A DNA stretch of 64,000 bases, from contig NZ_CP069513.1 of assembly GCF_016889425.1 (NCBI RefSeq), positions 620,001-684,000 of the forward strand, written 5' to 3'. Below the pieces are notes generated by a model. That model was not told where the DNA came from, searched no databases, and worked only from the letters and a program-made list of their open reading frames with translations. This DNA is from Corynebacterium amycolatum (GTDB lineage: Bacteria; Actinomycetota; Actinomycetes; Mycobacteriales; Mycobacteriaceae). Positions 38,209 through 47,839 of the stretch are shown in pieces (the first letter of the stretch is position 1; each line of letters begins with the position of its first letter). A program made the translations under genes and the position numbers.

Positions 38209-39404
38209 TCTTCCGCGACTGGTTTTTCATCCAGAAGCGAGATTCGCCCCTGCTCAGTCTGTGCCACCGTCACCGTGTGATGAGTCACCGAAGAATCCTC
38301 GACCAATGCCTGAGGTAACTCCTCTCCCACCGCCGAGGTGATTAACACCTGCTCAGCCTGCTGCGCGATTTCCATGAGAGCTTCCCGACGATGCCGGTCA
38401 AGCTCCGCAAACACGTCGTCAAGCACCAAAACCGGGTCGGGACCATCGGCACGGAGCAAAAAGTACGCGCCGAGACGTAGCGCGAGTGCAAAAGACCAGG
38501 TCTCGCCGTGGCTAGCAAAGCCCTTGGCGGGGTCATTGCCGAGAATGAGGTCGAGATCATCGCGATGCGGACCAACGAGACAGGAACCGCGCTCAATCTC
38601 CGCGGTGCGGCGCTCCGCCATCTTCGTCAGCAGCAATGCCTCCAGCAGCTCCGGTTCGCTGGGCAATGGCCCGCCATCCAGGCTGTCGACCTTCGGCGCA
38701 TAGGCAATCGTGGCTGGGCGCGAGTGCGGGGCAAGCGTGGCATAGGCCTCGCTGACATGTTCGGAAAGCTCGGCAATCAAATCTATGCGCGCAGCCATTA
38801 ACGCCGCTCCCACCTGCGCCAATTGCGCATCCCAGGTATCCAGCGTGCTCAGTGCGGCCTGCCCCTCCGAAGAAGAATAGCCACGGCGCAGCGTCGAGCC
38901 CGCCGACTTCAGCAGCGCATTCTTCTGACGCAAAATCTTGTCATATTGAATGCGGATACCGGCGGACAGTGGCCGTCGTAAAGCGAGCAAATCGTCGATG
39001 TAGCGGCGGCGGGAAGCGGGCTCGCCCTTAACCAGCGTGAGATCCTCGGGCGAGAAAAAGACCGACTTGACGATCCCCAGCAGCTCCCGCGGGGACTTCA
39101 GCCTCGTGCGATTAATCTGCGCCTGATTCGCGCGATGCGGATTAATGAGCAGATGCGCAGTCAGCTCGCGGCCATCATTGACCGCCGTCGCCGAAATGCG
39201 TGCCAACGGGGTCCCCGAACGAACCAGCGGAGCATCCATAGAAACTCGATGCGAACCGAGCGTGGAGAGATACCCAACGGCCTCGACGATATTGGTCTTG
39301 CCGTAGCCATTTTGACCGGTAAATACGGTAATTCCAGGCGTGAACTCGACTTCCAACCCCGGCCAGGAGCGGAAGTCCCGCAAGGACAAATACCGAATGT
39401 GCAT
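38205..39404 (-). CDS. recF: DNA replication and repair protein RecF
   Basis: A 399-residue SMC-like ATPase. The start [20 protein letters not shown] and Walker [14 protein letters not shown] are typical; the signature and Walker B lie in [11 protein letters not shown] and [13 protein letters not shown]. It loads RecA at single-strand gaps with RecO and RecR. It starts 9 bp after the dnaN stop and overlaps dciA. Confidence 0.97.
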   Translation of the reverse strand: MHIRYLSLRDFRSWPGLEVEFTPGITVFTGQNGYGKTNIVEAVGYLSTLGSHRVSMDAPLVRSGTPLARISATAVNDGRELTAHLLINPHRANQAQINRTRLKSPRELLGIVKSVFFSPEDLTLVKGEPASRRRYIDDLLALRRPLSAGIRIQYDKILRQKNALLKSAGSTLRRGYSSSEGQAALSTLDTWDAQLAQVGAALMAARIDLIAELSEHVSEAYATLAPHSRPATIAYAPKVDSLDGGPLPSEPELLEALLLTKMAERRTAEIERGSCLVGPHRDDLDLILGNDPAKGFASHGETWSFALALRLGAYFLLRADGPDPVLVLDDVFAELDRHRREALMEIAQQAEQVLITSAVGEELPQALVEDSSVTHHTVTVAQTEQGRISLLDEKPVAEE

Positions 39405-39413
39405 AGCCGCAGA

Positions 39414-40604
39414 CTAGCCCGGCAGGCGCACAGGCATCAGCAGGTAAGTGAAGTCGGTCTCCGGCGTTGGGTAGAAGCCGTCCTCACCGAGCTCCGGAAT
39501 GGCTTCCGGCTCCGGAATGAGAATCGCAGGACGCGACGGCTGCGTAAAGCCCAGCAAAACACGATGGGAGCGAACAGCGCTGAGCCCCTCGAGCAGGTAC
39601 TGCGGGTTGAAGGCAATCAGAAGTGGTTCACCATAGAAGTTGCAGGCCACAGTCTCTTCTGCGTGACCAACCTCGTCTCCATGAGCGGAAAGGACAACCT
39701 GACCGTCGGAGAAGTCCATGCGAATCTGCGCACCGTGATCCGCCATCAGAGACACACGACGGATAGCATCCTGCAGCTGGTCAACACGGGCAACAGCCAT
39801 GGAGGAATGCTGCTTCGGCAGTAGCGGGCGGAACTTCGGGAACTCGGCGTCCAGCAGTCGCGTGGTAGTGCGACGAGGATCGGCGAGGATAGCCAGCAGG
39901 CCTTCGGAGCCGACCTCACGATCATCGGATCCGTCGCCGAATGCCAAGGTCACTGGCTCGCTAGAAGTGGTATCGAGAGTGCGGGCGGTCTCCGCGAAGG
40001 TCTTGGCCGGGATGAGCAGCTTGGTCTCACCCTCCGGAACCTGCTCCCACTCGAAACTGCGAACCGCCAGGCGGAAACGGTCGGTGGCAGCGAGAGTGAC
40101 CTCGTTACCTTCGGTTTCCATCCGGATGCCGGTCAGCATCGGCAGCGACTCATCCTTGCCGGCAGCGACAGCGACCTGACCAATAGCCTCGGCCAGCAGA
40201 GCGGCATCGACAGTGCCGGTAGCAGCCGGAGCTTCCGGTAGCTGCGGGTAATCCTCCAAGGTCAGACTTGGCAGCTCGAAGCGGGAAGAACCACAGCGAA
40301 CGATGACCTTCGTGCCATCAAAGTGCATCTCTACCTGCTTATTCGGCAGCTTAGAAACAATGTCAGAAACCAACTTGCCATTGACGGCGAAGCGACCGGG
40401 CTCATCGACCTCTGCGCTAATACGAATCTGAGTGGAGACCTCGTAGTCATAGCCAGCGAGCTGCAGACCATTGTCATCCGCGAGAAAAATCATGCCACGC
40501 AGAATCGGCTGAGTCGGGCGTGCAGGCAGGTTACGAGCAACCCAGCTCACCGCACCCGCGAGATCGTCCTTAGCCGCGCGAATACGGACTTCGGTCTGCT
40601 CCAT
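39414..40604 (-). CDS. dnaN: DNA polymerase III beta clamp
   Basis: A 396-residue sliding clamp. The three repeated clamp domains are visible; telling blocks are LAGAVSWVARNLPARPTQPI at the start, ATDRFRLAVRSFEWEQVP in domain two and a C-terminal FTYLLMPVRLPG. It tethers the polymerase to DNA. It is located after dnaA, separated by the 513-bp dnaA-dnaN region with DnaA boxes. Confidence 0.98.
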   Translation of the reverse strand: MEQTEVRIRAAKDDLAGAVSWVARNLPARPTQPILRGMIFLADDNGLQLAGYDYEVSTQIRISAEVDEPGRFAVNGKLVSDIVSKLPNKQVEMHFDGTKVIVRCGSSRFELPSLTLEDYPQLPEAPAATGTVDAALLAEAIGQVAVAAGKDESLPMLTGIRMETEGNEVTLAATDRFRLAVRSFEWEQVPEGETKLLIPAKTFAETARTLDTTSSEPVTLAFGDGSDDREVGSEGLLAILADPRRTTTRLLDAEFPKFRPLLPKQHSSMAVARVDQLQDAIRRVSLMADHGAQIRMDFSDGQVVLSAHGDEVGHAEETVACNFYGEPLLIAFNPQYLLEGLSAVRSHRVLLGFTQPSRPAILIPEPEAIPELGEDGFYPTPETDFTYLLMPVRLPG

Positions 40605-40919
40605 CGTTCCTCCACCGGTATTGGATGTCTGTTTTTAGCCGTTTATTAGCCGTCTTTTGTGTTGTCAGCGTGCTATGTCAGCACACATGACTGGAGTTAC
40701 AAAGATTCCATCGTACAACTCTACTGCAGACTGCCAAAGACCTCACTGGGATTCTTGTAGTCCGTCTAGTGCTTAATCGTAGTTCTTACTCGTTCTTGGC
40801 ATTTTTAAAGTTGTGCGCCAGAAGTTGCTTGCCCGGGGTTGTGCGCAGGCCCCCTTTTATCTAGAAGTTTCTAGAGATTTTTAAAGTCGGGAGTAGTAAT
40901 AGGGGGTGTGCACATTGTG

Positions 40920-41056
40920 AAATTACATGATTCCCGCTGGTCTTCACTGGTTTCGCGCTGTGGATAACCAGTGCGCCTAACTGTGGATAACTTGGGGTGT
41001 CTGTGGATAGTGTTCGGACTTCATCTTTCATCCACAAAATTTACGAGTTGTCCACA
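40920..41056. other. oriC: Origin region, dnaA-dnaN spacer with DnaA boxes
   Basis: The gap 40605-41117 has no gene. Exact DnaA boxes are at 40959 (-) and 40982 (-); one-mismatch boxes at 41002 (-), 41028 (+) and 41048 (+). The AT-rich stretch before them (about 40860-40930, with ATTTTTAAAGT and AAATTACATGATT) could be the unwinding element. AAATTACATGATT at 40920 is the inverse of AATCATGTAATTT at 23042. The dnaA-dnaN spacer is the working oriC in mycobacteria; the same is inferred here. Confidence 0.85.
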
Positions 41057-41117
41057 GCTCTGTGCACGGAAAAACCGCAGTTAATAACAAGAATTCCGCA
41101 CGCCGAACCCAAGGTTT

Positions 41118-42866
41118 TTAAGCCGTTCCACGAGCTCGATCTCGAATGCGTGTGGTCAGGTCGTTGACCTGGTCCTTTGAGGGCTTCTTCTCCTGAATTT
41201 CCTTAACAATCTTGCGTTCAGCGTGCAAAACCGTCGAATGGTCACGATTTCCGAACTCCCGGCCAATCGACGGCAACGAAAGCTCGGTGAAGGACCTCGT
41301 CAGGTACATCGCAATCTGGCGTGCATGAGCGACCGGGCGAGTCTTACCCGGGCCCACTAAATCTGCAACCGTTAGGTCGAAGTACTCAGCCGTGGTGGAG
41401 ATGATGATCTCCGGAGTAATCTGCACCTCGATTTCGTCGGCACCGAGGATCTCCTGTGCAAACTTCAAGGTCACAGGCTCATGAATCATGGATGCATGAG
41501 CGCTAATCTGCAGTAGACGCCCCTCGAGCTCACGAATAGAAGACGAGGTGTTCTCCGCGATGTACTGGAGTACATCATGCGGAACGACCAGATCAGATAG
41601 CTGTGCCTTCTTCGACAGAATTGCGATTCGCGTCTCCAAGTCCGGGTATTGCAGATCCGGATTGAGCCCCCACTGGAAGCGGGTACGAAGGCGATCCTCC
41701 AGAGTCTTAAGCTCCCGCGGTGGGCGGTCCGACGACAGCACAATCTGGTGATTGGACTGGTGCAGGGCATTGAACGTATGGAAGAACTCTTCCTGTGTAC
41801 CTTCCTTGCCCTCCAAGAATTGGATGTCATCGATGATGAGCATGTCCAAATCGCGGTAGCGACGCTTGAAGGATTCTTGGGCGTCGTCACGCACGGAATT
41901 AATGAAGTCGTTGGTGAACTCTTCCGAGGAAACGTAACGAACCCGCAGGTTAGGGTACAAATGCTTGGCGTAGTGACCAATGCCGTGGAGCAGGTGCGTC
42001 TTGCCAAGACCCGAACCGCCGGAGATAAACAGCGGGTTGTAGGTGCGCCCCGGAGACTCCGCAACAGCGACGGCGGCTGCAGCGGCGAACTTATTCTGCG
42101 GACCAATAACGAAGGTCTCGAAGGTGTAGTTCGGGTTGAGGGTTGGCTCCTCGAAAGGCATGCTCATCTCGGTTGGAGTGCCGTGGCTCTCGGAGCGGAA
42201 AGGACTTGTGACCTGGCGCTGATCAGCAATAGTCATCGGATTCTCGGCAGATGAGTGCGAAAGCCCCTGCGCCATTGAATCCACGGCGTCCATCGATCGG
42301 TGCTGTGACTGGGCACTTTGCTGATTATGGACATTTGGCTGATGCGTCTGCGGCACTTGTGGCATCTGTGTCGATCCCTGGTGCTGCTCGTGGAGATTGA
42401 AGTCGTTCGTATCTGCACTGGGGAACGGGTAGTTACGGCCAGACTGCTGCTGGTGTTGCTGGTTTGGCTGTTGACGCTGAGCCTGCTGCGGACGCGAAGC
42501 TGCAGATGGGGTCTGTCTCGAGTGCTGTGCAGATGGTTGAGTGGCCTCTGCTGCCTGGCTATCTTCAGCGTCGTCAGCAGGATCAGCAACGGTGATGACC
42601 GTTTCCAACTCCTCGCCGGTCAGCGAAGCTAAGACGGCCTCGATAATGCCCTTGAGCTCTTCTTTTACCAGCGCCTGCACCACTGGCGATTGAGTGCTGA
42701 GCAGGAAAAAACCTGGAAAGTCACCAGTGTGCGTCACTGACCGCAGCAGTGCCTTGTGTGGCGAGCGTAGTGGTGCAATACCCAACTCCGGCGCACCTTC
42801 TGGTGAAGTCAGGATAGAAACGACCTGCTCCCAGAGTCCACCTGGCAATTCTGGTTGTTCGCTCAC
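41118..42866 (-). CDS. dnaA: Chromosomal replication initiator DnaA
   Basis: A 582-residue AAA+ protein. Domain I (1-100) is followed by a very Gln/His/Ser-rich domain II (about 105-235). Domain III has Walker [16 protein letters not shown], Walker [12 protein letters not shown] and the sensor region [10 protein letters not shown]. Domain IV carries the DNA-binding signature [16 protein letters not shown]. It opens the origin by binding DnaA boxes, which flank the gene on both sides. Leftward transcription continues to dnaN and recF. Confidence 0.99.
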   Translation of the reverse strand: MSEQPELPGGLWEQVVSILTSPEGAPELGIAPLRSPHKALLRSVTHTGDFPGFFLLSTQSPVVQALVKEELKGIIEAVLASLTGEELETVITVADPADDAEDSQAAEATQPSAQHSRQTPSAASRPQQAQRQQPNQQHQQQSGRNYPFPSADTNDFNLHEQHQGSTQMPQVPQTHQPNVHNQQSAQSQHRSMDAVDSMAQGLSHSSAENPMTIADQRQVTSPFRSESHGTPTEMSMPFEEPTLNPNYTFETFVIGPQNKFAAAAAVAVAESPGRTYNPLFISGGSGLGKTHLLHGIGHYAKHLYPNLRVRYVSSEEFTNDFINSVRDDAQESFKRRYRDLDMLIIDDIQFLEGKEGTQEEFFHTFNALHQSNHQIVLSSDRPPRELKTLEDRLRTRFQWGLNPDLQYPDLETRIAILSKKAQLSDLVVPHDVLQYIAENTSSSIRELEGRLLQISAHASMIHEPVTLKFAQEILGADEIEVQITPEIIISTTAEYFDLTVADLVGPGKTRPVAHARQIAMYLTRSFTELSLPSIGREFGNRDHSTVLHAERKIVKEIQEKKPSKDQVNDLTTRIRDRARGTA

Positions 42867-43048
42867 TGTGTGAATGTCCTTTTACATGTTTACGTTCATC
42901 AAATTTATCGAGGCGACCTGTTTTTGTGGAGTGTTTTCGGCATGGCGAGAGTGCCATATCTGCCCATTTGGGGGCTATTTCTTGTAATTCGCCCTGTGGG
43001 GTGTTTCTACACAAGGTGCTATACGCCCCGAGCAGGACTTCCACATGT

Positions 43049-43255
43049 TTGTCCACACCTGTGGATAAACATCGTCGCTAATTGACTAACAGTTTATCCA
43101 CAGTTTGCCCACAATGAAAAATAGCCCCCTAGTCTGCGTTTACCTAGGTAAACACGTTATTTTCCCTGCTCGCTGTGATTCATGGTGTGGAAGTTATCCA
43201 CAGCTGATTGGATAAACACCCTGTGGATTGCGGTGCATAGGTCAGTATTTCCACA
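43049..43255. other. Origin region, dnaA-rpmH spacer with DnaA boxes
   Basis: The gap 42867-43560 has no gene besides promoters. Exact DnaA boxes lie at 43060 (-), 43094 (+) and 43194 (+); near matches at 43049 (+), 43105 (+), 43222 (-) and 43247 (+). A CCTAGG palindrome at 43138 sits between them. The region likely carries the divergent dnaA and rpmH promoters, DnaA autoregulation and possibly part of the origin. Confidence 0.82.
43138..43153. promoter_or_regulatory. 16-bp palindrome GTTTACCTAGGTAAAC
   Basis: A perfect palindrome between DnaA boxes of the dnaA-rpmH region. It differs from the palindrome at 23367 only in one symmetric base pair (T-A against C-G on each arm). Confidence 0.72.
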
Positions 43256-43560
43256 GGTCAACATTGGTACCGTTGGAAAACTTGGAAAATGATTCTCCAG
43301 GTAAATCCGGCGTGTTGATTTGAATTTCTCGCTCGATTCGACGTAACCTATCTGGGTGTTTCATATCCATTGAGATATGAGTCCGAGCTCGTGCTTGGAC
43401 CCGACAGAACGCTTGTAGCTTTCATTCTGTCGGTAAGTAATTTTTCCGTGCATCACGGGAATGCGTCAGACGCATCGCTGCCTCGCACTCAAAGCGAGAG
43501 GTTTACTGCGGTGTGTTCAGCGTGGACTCGTGGTCGTTTGAGTTTCAAGGAGTGTCAACC

Positions 43561-43698
43561 GTGTCGAAGCGGACGTTCCAGCCGAATAACCGCCGTCGTG
43601 CACGCGTGCACGGCTTCCGTACCCGTATGCGTACCCGTTCCGGTCGCGCTGTTGTGGCAGCACGCCGCAGCAAGGGCCGTGCCCGCCTGTCCGCTTAA
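43561..43698 (+). CDS. rpmH: 50S ribosomal protein L34
   Basis: A 45-residue basic protein starting at GTG 43561 ([20 protein letters not shown]), the complete L34 sequence. AAGGAG at 43547-43552 gives 8-nt spacing. It is part of the large ribosomal subunit and first gene of the rpmH-rnpA-yidD-yidC cluster, divergent from dnaA. Confidence 0.98.
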   Translation: MSKRTFQPNNRRRARVHGFRTRMRTRSGRAVVAARRSKGRARLSA

Positions 43699-43718
43699 GT
43701 AAGAGGACGCCGATTTCG

Positions 43719-44099
43719 GTGCTCCCTCAGAGCAATAAGCTGCGTTCTTCGCGTGACTTCACGGTCACCGTACGACGTGGACGCCGAATCGGACGCAAGA
43801 CGTTGGTCTTGCATATTCGTGACACCGCCGCTTCTGGCGGTGGAGATAAGACCGATACGCAGATTGCCAGGTTTGGTGGTCCACGTGTCGGTCTTGTCGT
43901 ATCTAAAGCTGTGGGCAACGCCGTGACTCGTCACGCTGTATCCCGCAAGCTCCGCCATGTTATGGCCGCGGCCGCGCAGGATCTCCCGTCCACTATGGAC
44001 ATTGTCGTTCGCGCGCTGCCCGCTTCTGCCACAGCCACCAGCCAGGAGCTGTCCCACGATGTGCAATCGGCACTCGCTACATACGAACGTCGGCGCTAA
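43719..44099 (+). CDS. rnpA: Ribonuclease P protein component
   Basis: A 126-residue basic protein from GTG 43719 ([20 protein letters not shown]). The RnpA signature is seen in [20 protein letters not shown] then KLRHVM. It helps the RNase P RNA trim tRNA 5' ends. It has a 20-bp gap from rpmH and an overlap with yidD. Confidence 0.95.
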   Translation: MLPQSNKLRSSRDFTVTVRRGRRIGRKTLVLHIRDTAASGGGDKTDTQIARFGGPRVGLVVSKAVGNAVTRHAVSRKLRHVMAAAAQDLPSTMDIVVRALPASATATSQELSHDVQSALATYERRR

Positions 44100-44391
44100 T
44101 TCGCTTGACGACGGCCCCCTCGCCCAGGCCCCCGGTGCACGTGTGGCTGAGAGGGCGATTCTCTTCTACCGCCGTCGTATCTCTAATCTGAAGCCAACGA
44201 GCACATGTCGTTTTGAACCGACGTGCTCCGCATATGGTCTTGAGGCCGTGCGCCGCTTCGGAGCGATTCGTGGCCTGTGGCTGACTCTCCTGCGTATCTT
44301 CCGTTGCGCACCCTGGCATCCGGGCGGCTGGGATCCAGTTCCAGCTACATTCCCCGGCCTGGGTTCGTGGTTAAAGCGAATGCACAGGTAA
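44059..44391 (+). CDS. yidD: Membrane protein insertion efficiency factor YidD
   Basis: About 110 residues from ATG 44059, overlapping rnpA by 41 bp. The family core is [20 protein letters not shown], then [16 protein letters not shown], with the Cys pair and [14 protein letters not shown]. YidD is a small amphipathic inner-membrane protein that aids insertion by YidC, encoded next. A later start (GTG 44143) is possible, since the first 25 residues are not conserved. Confidence 0.9.
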   Translation: MCNRHSLHTNVGANSLDDGPLAQAPGARVAERAILFYRRRISNLKPTSTCRFEPTCSAYGLEAVRRFGAIRGLWLTLLRIFRCAPWHPGGWDPVPATFPGLGSWLKRMHR

Positions 44392-44477
44392 CCTCTAGTA
44401 ATGCTTAGCCTTTGACCGGGCTTTGTAGACGAAGGCGCGAGTGCGCTGCCCCCTAAAGAACGGAGTGATCTTAGACC

Positions 44478-45626
44478 GTGCTCAATTTCGTGTATTGGCC
44501 GATTTCGGCCATCCTGTGGTTCTGGCATAAGGCCTCAGGTTTCCTATTCGATCCCTCCTCGGGTATCTCGTGGGTGCTGGCCATTATTTTGCTTGTGGTC
44601 ACCATCCGTATCCTCCTGTTTAAGCCGATGCTGAACCAGCAGCGTTCTGCCATCAAGATGCAGCAGCTCGCTCCTGAGATGCAGGCGATCAAGGAGAAGT
44701 ACAAGAATGATCAGCAGGCTCAGGCTCTTGCTATGCGCCAGCTACAGAAGGAAATGGGTGTCAACCCGCTCGGCGGCTGTCTGCCGATTCTGGTTCAGAT
44801 GCCTGTGTTCATCGGTCTTTTCCACGTGCTGCGTTCGTTTAACCGAACGGGTACGTCGGGCAATGCGCTCGGCATGTCGGTGGGGCAGAACTGGAATACG
44901 CCTAACTACATCTTCGGTGTAGATGAGGTGCGGTCCTTCCTGCTGGCTCGTGTGCTCAATGCTCCACTGTCCAGTTCGGTTGGAATGGGTGAGGATCAAT
45001 ACGCAGCCTTTACCGTGCCTGGTACGCCTGCAGACTTCACCCGCATGGACATCATGATCGTTGCTATCCCGCTGATTGTTGTCGCGGCACTGGCAACGCA
45101 CTTCAACGCTCGCATGTCTGTTGAGCGCACCCGTGCCCGCCAGGAAGCCGGCTTGGTGAAGCGCCAGGAAGGCCCTATGGGTCAGCAGATGGACATGATG
45201 AACAAGATGATGCTTTGGTTCTTCCCAATCATGATTCTTGTTACCGGTGCTTTCTGGCACATCGGTCTTCTTGTCTACATGGTGACTAACAACGTGTGGA
45301 CCTACTTCCAGCAGCGCTACATCTTTGGCAAGCTGGATGAGGAAGAGAAGGAAGCTGTCGCAGCCAAGAAGGCTGCTAAGCGCGAGGCACAGGAGAAGCT
45401 CGCTCCGAAGGTTGGCCAGAAGCCAATCAACCCCAAGAAGGGTGGCAAGCGCCAGGCAGCGCAGAATGCGCAGCAGTTGCAGTCTGGTGAGGCTTCTACT
45501 GCGAACAAGGCTTCTAGCCACCTTCCAGATGGTAATTCGGCGAAGGGACAGCAGGGTCCGGCTTCCAAGCCGGCGCCGGGACAGAAGCCCGCGAATCGGA
45601 AGAAACGGAAGCGCAAAAAGAAATAG
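44478..45626 (+). CDS. yidC: Membrane protein insertase YidC
   Basis: A 382-residue insertase of the Gram-positive/actinobacterial type without a large periplasmic domain. It starts at GTG 44478 (LNFVYWPISAILWFWHKASG). Conserved parts are RILLFKPMLNQQRSAIKMQQ (helix with the membrane Arg), NPLGGCLPILVQMPVFIGLF, IPLIVVAALATHFNAR and GAFWHIGLLVYMVTNNVWTY. The cytoplasmic tail (about 290-382) is very Lys-rich and could bind ribosomes. A terminator follows. Confidence 0.96.
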   Translation: MLNFVYWPISAILWFWHKASGFLFDPSSGISWVLAIILLVVTIRILLFKPMLNQQRSAIKMQQLAPEMQAIKEKYKNDQQAQALAMRQLQKEMGVNPLGGCLPILVQMPVFIGLFHVLRSFNRTGTSGNALGMSVGQNWNTPNYIFGVDEVRSFLLARVLNAPLSSSVGMGEDQYAAFTVPGTPADFTRMDIMIVAIPLIVVAALATHFNARMSVERTRARQEAGLVKRQEGPMGQQMDMMNKMMLWFFPIMILVTGAFWHIGLLVYMVTNNVWTYFQQRYIFGKLDEEEKEAVAAKKAAKREAQEKLAPKVGQKPINPKKGGKRQAAQNAQQLQSGEASTANKASSHLPDGNSAKGQQGPASKPAPGQKPANRKKRKRKKK

Positions 45627-45669
45627 CTGAAGTAGCACCACGCTTCGTCTACATAAGTTAATTACTCAG

Positions 45670-45700
45670 AACGCCCCGCATCAAATGCGGGGCGTTTTTG
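45670..45700 (+). terminator. Intrinsic terminator after yidC
   Basis: The stem AACGCCCCGCAT / ATGCGGGGCGTT with a CAA loop, then TTTTTG. It lies 43 bp after the yidC stop and closes the rpmH cluster. Confidence 0.94.
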
Positions 45701-45739
45701 TTTGCCTTAGTCCCCTCCCACGCAAACAACGTCGCTGTT

Positions 45740-45755
45740 ATTACAGATCTGTAAT
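45740..45755. promoter_or_regulatory. 16-bp palindrome ATTACAGATCTGTAAT
   Basis: A perfect palindrome in the promoter region between the yidC terminator and rsmG, about 40 bp before a parS site. It looks like an operator for a dimeric regulator; no binding protein is known from this sequence. Confidence 0.5.
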
Positions 45756-45795
45756 TTTCTCTGGAGCCTCAAGTTTGGCATCCATCCCCAGTCAA

Positions 45796-45811
45796 TGTTT
45801 CACGTGAAACA
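45796..45811. promoter_or_regulatory. parS site, perfect, upstream of rsmG
   Basis: TGTTTCACGTGAAACA, the full 16-bp ParB-binding consensus. ParB loads here and slides on DNA to organise the origin for ParA and SMC. Confidence 0.97.
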
Positions 45812-45838
45812 TCGCTGTTGCACTGTCGTACACTAGGG

Positions 45839-46582
45839 GTGTTGAAAAGCTCGACGAGTGACGGCACAGCTGCCCCATTGGAAAGGTTAGAGGAACTGTT
45901 GAGTAACTCCGTGAAAGATGTCGATAAGCAAGAAGCCTCCGCAGTTTTGGTCGATGCAGATCTGCGTTCGGTGATAGATACCGTGTTTGGAGAGAATGTC
46001 GATCGGGCATACCGCTACCACTCATGGTTGGCCGAGGAGGCGACAGTCCGAGGTTTGATTGGACCACGTGAAGCTCCAAAGCTGTGGGATCGGCACATTA
46101 TCAATTCTGCGGTAGTTGGAGAAGCGATAGGCAAAGGGCTTGTAGTTGCGGATATTGGTTCGGGGGCGGGCTTGCCCGGCATTCCACTTGCTCTAGCACG
46201 ACCGGATTTGAAGGTCATGCTTGTGGAACCATTGCTGCGCCGCACAACCTTTTTGAACGAAGTTGTGGAAGATCTTGAGCTGGACAATGTAACGGTAGTT
46301 CGCGGGCGTGCTGAGGAGAAAGTGGTTCGCGCTGAGATTGGCCAAGTGGATGTCGTTACCTCCCGCGCTGTTGCCCCTCTGGGGAAGTTGGCGGGATGGT
46401 CGCTTCCTTTAGTTAAATCCGGGGGCGCGATGGTTGCACTGAAGGGTGGAACTGCCCAAGAGGAAATCGATCGGGATGCAAAACTTATTGCAAAGGCGAA
46501 GGGAATTAATCCTCGCGTCGTAGAGGTCGGCGGATCCGTGTTGGGAACCTCGACGTACGCCGTGATTATCCAGAAGAAGTAG
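45839..46582 (+). CDS. rsmG: 16S rRNA (guanine-527-N7) methyltransferase RsmG
   Basis: About 247 residues. The SAM-binding motif is VVADIGSGAGLPGIPLALAR; other family parts are RYHSWLAEEATVRGLIGPRE, PKLWDRHIINSAV and VVTSRAVAPLGKLAGW. It methylates G527 of 16S rRNA; loss gives low-level streptomycin resistance in other bacteria. The start is uncertain: GTG 45839 is used, but TTG 45899 with GAGGA upstream also fits, as the first 50 residues are not conserved. It is placed before parA as in most bacteria. Confidence 0.93.
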   Translation: MLKSSTSDGTAAPLERLEELLSNSVKDVDKQEASAVLVDADLRSVIDTVFGENVDRAYRYHSWLAEEATVRGLIGPREAPKLWDRHIINSAVVGEAIGKGLVVADIGSGAGLPGIPLALARPDLKVMLVEPLLRRTTFLNEVVEDLELDNVTVVRGRAEEKVVRAEIGQVDVVTSRAVAPLGKLAGWSLPLVKSGGAMVALKGGTAQEEIDRDAKLIAKAKGINPRVVEVGGSVLGTSTYAVIIQKK

Positions 46583-46715
46583 GCTGTAAGCCCCACTTCC
46601 CCTACTCCACTGCGGATTCGTTTGTGTTTTGGTTTCGGCATTGAGGCGCGTAGTACCGTCGGGCTAGAGTGGGATAAGTATCGCGGTATGGCAAAGTCCT
46701 AGCGACCAAGGTGGA

Positions 46716-46731
46716 TGTTTCACGTGAAACA
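46716..46731. promoter_or_regulatory. parS site, perfect, upstream of parA
   Basis: A second exact TGTTTCACGTGAAACA, in the 279-bp rsmG-parA gap, about 130 bp before parA. It may also let ParB affect the parAB promoter. Confidence 0.97.
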
Positions 46732-46861
46732 TTTCCACAATCGTCGGCGTCTAACGGTTGTTGGGGCTTGATGATTACGCTTTTGCAGATAGTTACTAAG
46801 TTTAAATTCGCACTCCAGTGGCCATGATTGGTGATTGCTGTGCTTGTAAGGGGAATAGTTA

Positions 46862-47818
46862 ATGAGCCGGAAGTCCTGGCAAGACACACCCATTGCTGTG
46901 GCAGCTCAACGAGCGGCGCAAGTTAAGGCTCCGAACCGTTTATCGCTTCCACGCCCCGAGCGACCGCGTCGTATCACGATCGCCAACCAGAAGGGTGGCG
47001 TGGGCAAGACCACCTCGGCAGTCAACATCGCTTCGGCGCTCGCGCGGCATGGTCTCAAGGTTCTGGTCATCGATAATGACCCGCAGGGAAATGCTTCTAC
47101 GGCCCTGGGCATTGAGCATGTTTCCGGGACTCCTTCGACGTATGAGCTTCTCATCGGCGAGCTACAGATTGACGATGTCATCCAGCGTTCCCCTGAATCT
47201 GAGAACCTCTATTGTGTGCCGGCGACATTGGACTTGGCGGGCTCCGAGATTGAGCTGGTCTCGCTCCTGAACCGTGAGCGCCGACTTCTCGATGCAGTTC
47301 CAGATCAGTACTTGATCGACAATGGCTTCGACTTTCTCATTATTGACTGCCCGCCTTCGCTTGGTCTGTTGACGCTGAATTCGATGACCGCCGCCAACGA
47401 GGTGTTGATACCGATTCAGTGTGAGTTTTACGCCTTGGAGGGTGTGACACAGCTGATGAATAACGTGCAGATGATTCGTCAGCATCTCAATCCGGAGCTG
47501 CATATTTCTGCTGTGCTGCTCACTATGTTCGATGGCCGCACCAAACTGTCAGAAGAAGTTGCCAATGAGGTACGTAACTACTTCGGCGAGGTTGTTCTAC
47601 GTAATCTCATCCCTCGATCCGTGAAGGTATCGGAGGCGCCGGGATATTCGCAGACCGTAATTTCCTACGATCCAGGGTCTCGGGGCGCAGTTGCTTATCT
47701 TGATGCTGCAAAGGAATTGGCAACGCGTGGCGACTATTCAGCAGTTCCGGGGGGAAGTGCGATTGGGCAAAAGCCAGCTTCCTCCCCTACCCCGTCCAAT
47801 TCCACTGAGCCAAATTAA
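46862..47818 (+). CDS. parA: Chromosome partitioning ATPase ParA
   Basis: A 318-residue deviant Walker ATPase. Walker A is ITIANQKGGVGKTTSAVNIA (signature Lys before GK); VIDNDPQGNASTALG and DFLIIDCPPSLGLLT complete the site. The N-terminal 35 residues are basic. ATG 46862 follows AAGGGG. ParA binds DNA as an ATP dimer and pulls ParB-parS complexes; in corynebacteria origins move to the poles. It is followed by parB after 21 bp. Confidence 0.97.
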   Translation: MSRKSWQDTPIAVAAQRAAQVKAPNRLSLPRPERPRRITIANQKGGVGKTTSAVNIASALARHGLKVLVIDNDPQGNASTALGIEHVSGTPSTYELLIGELQIDDVIQRSPESENLYCVPATLDLAGSEIELVSLLNRERRLLDAVPDQYLIDNGFDFLIIDCPPSLGLLTLNSMTAANEVLIPIQCEFYALEGVTQLMNNVQMIRQHLNPELHISAVLLTMFDGRTKLSEEVANEVRNYFGEVVLRNLIPRSVKVSEAPGYSQTVISYDPGSRGAVAYLDAAKELATRGDYSAVPGGSAIGQKPASSPTPSNSTEPN

Positions 47819-47839
47819 AGCAACTAGGAGTAGTAACCC

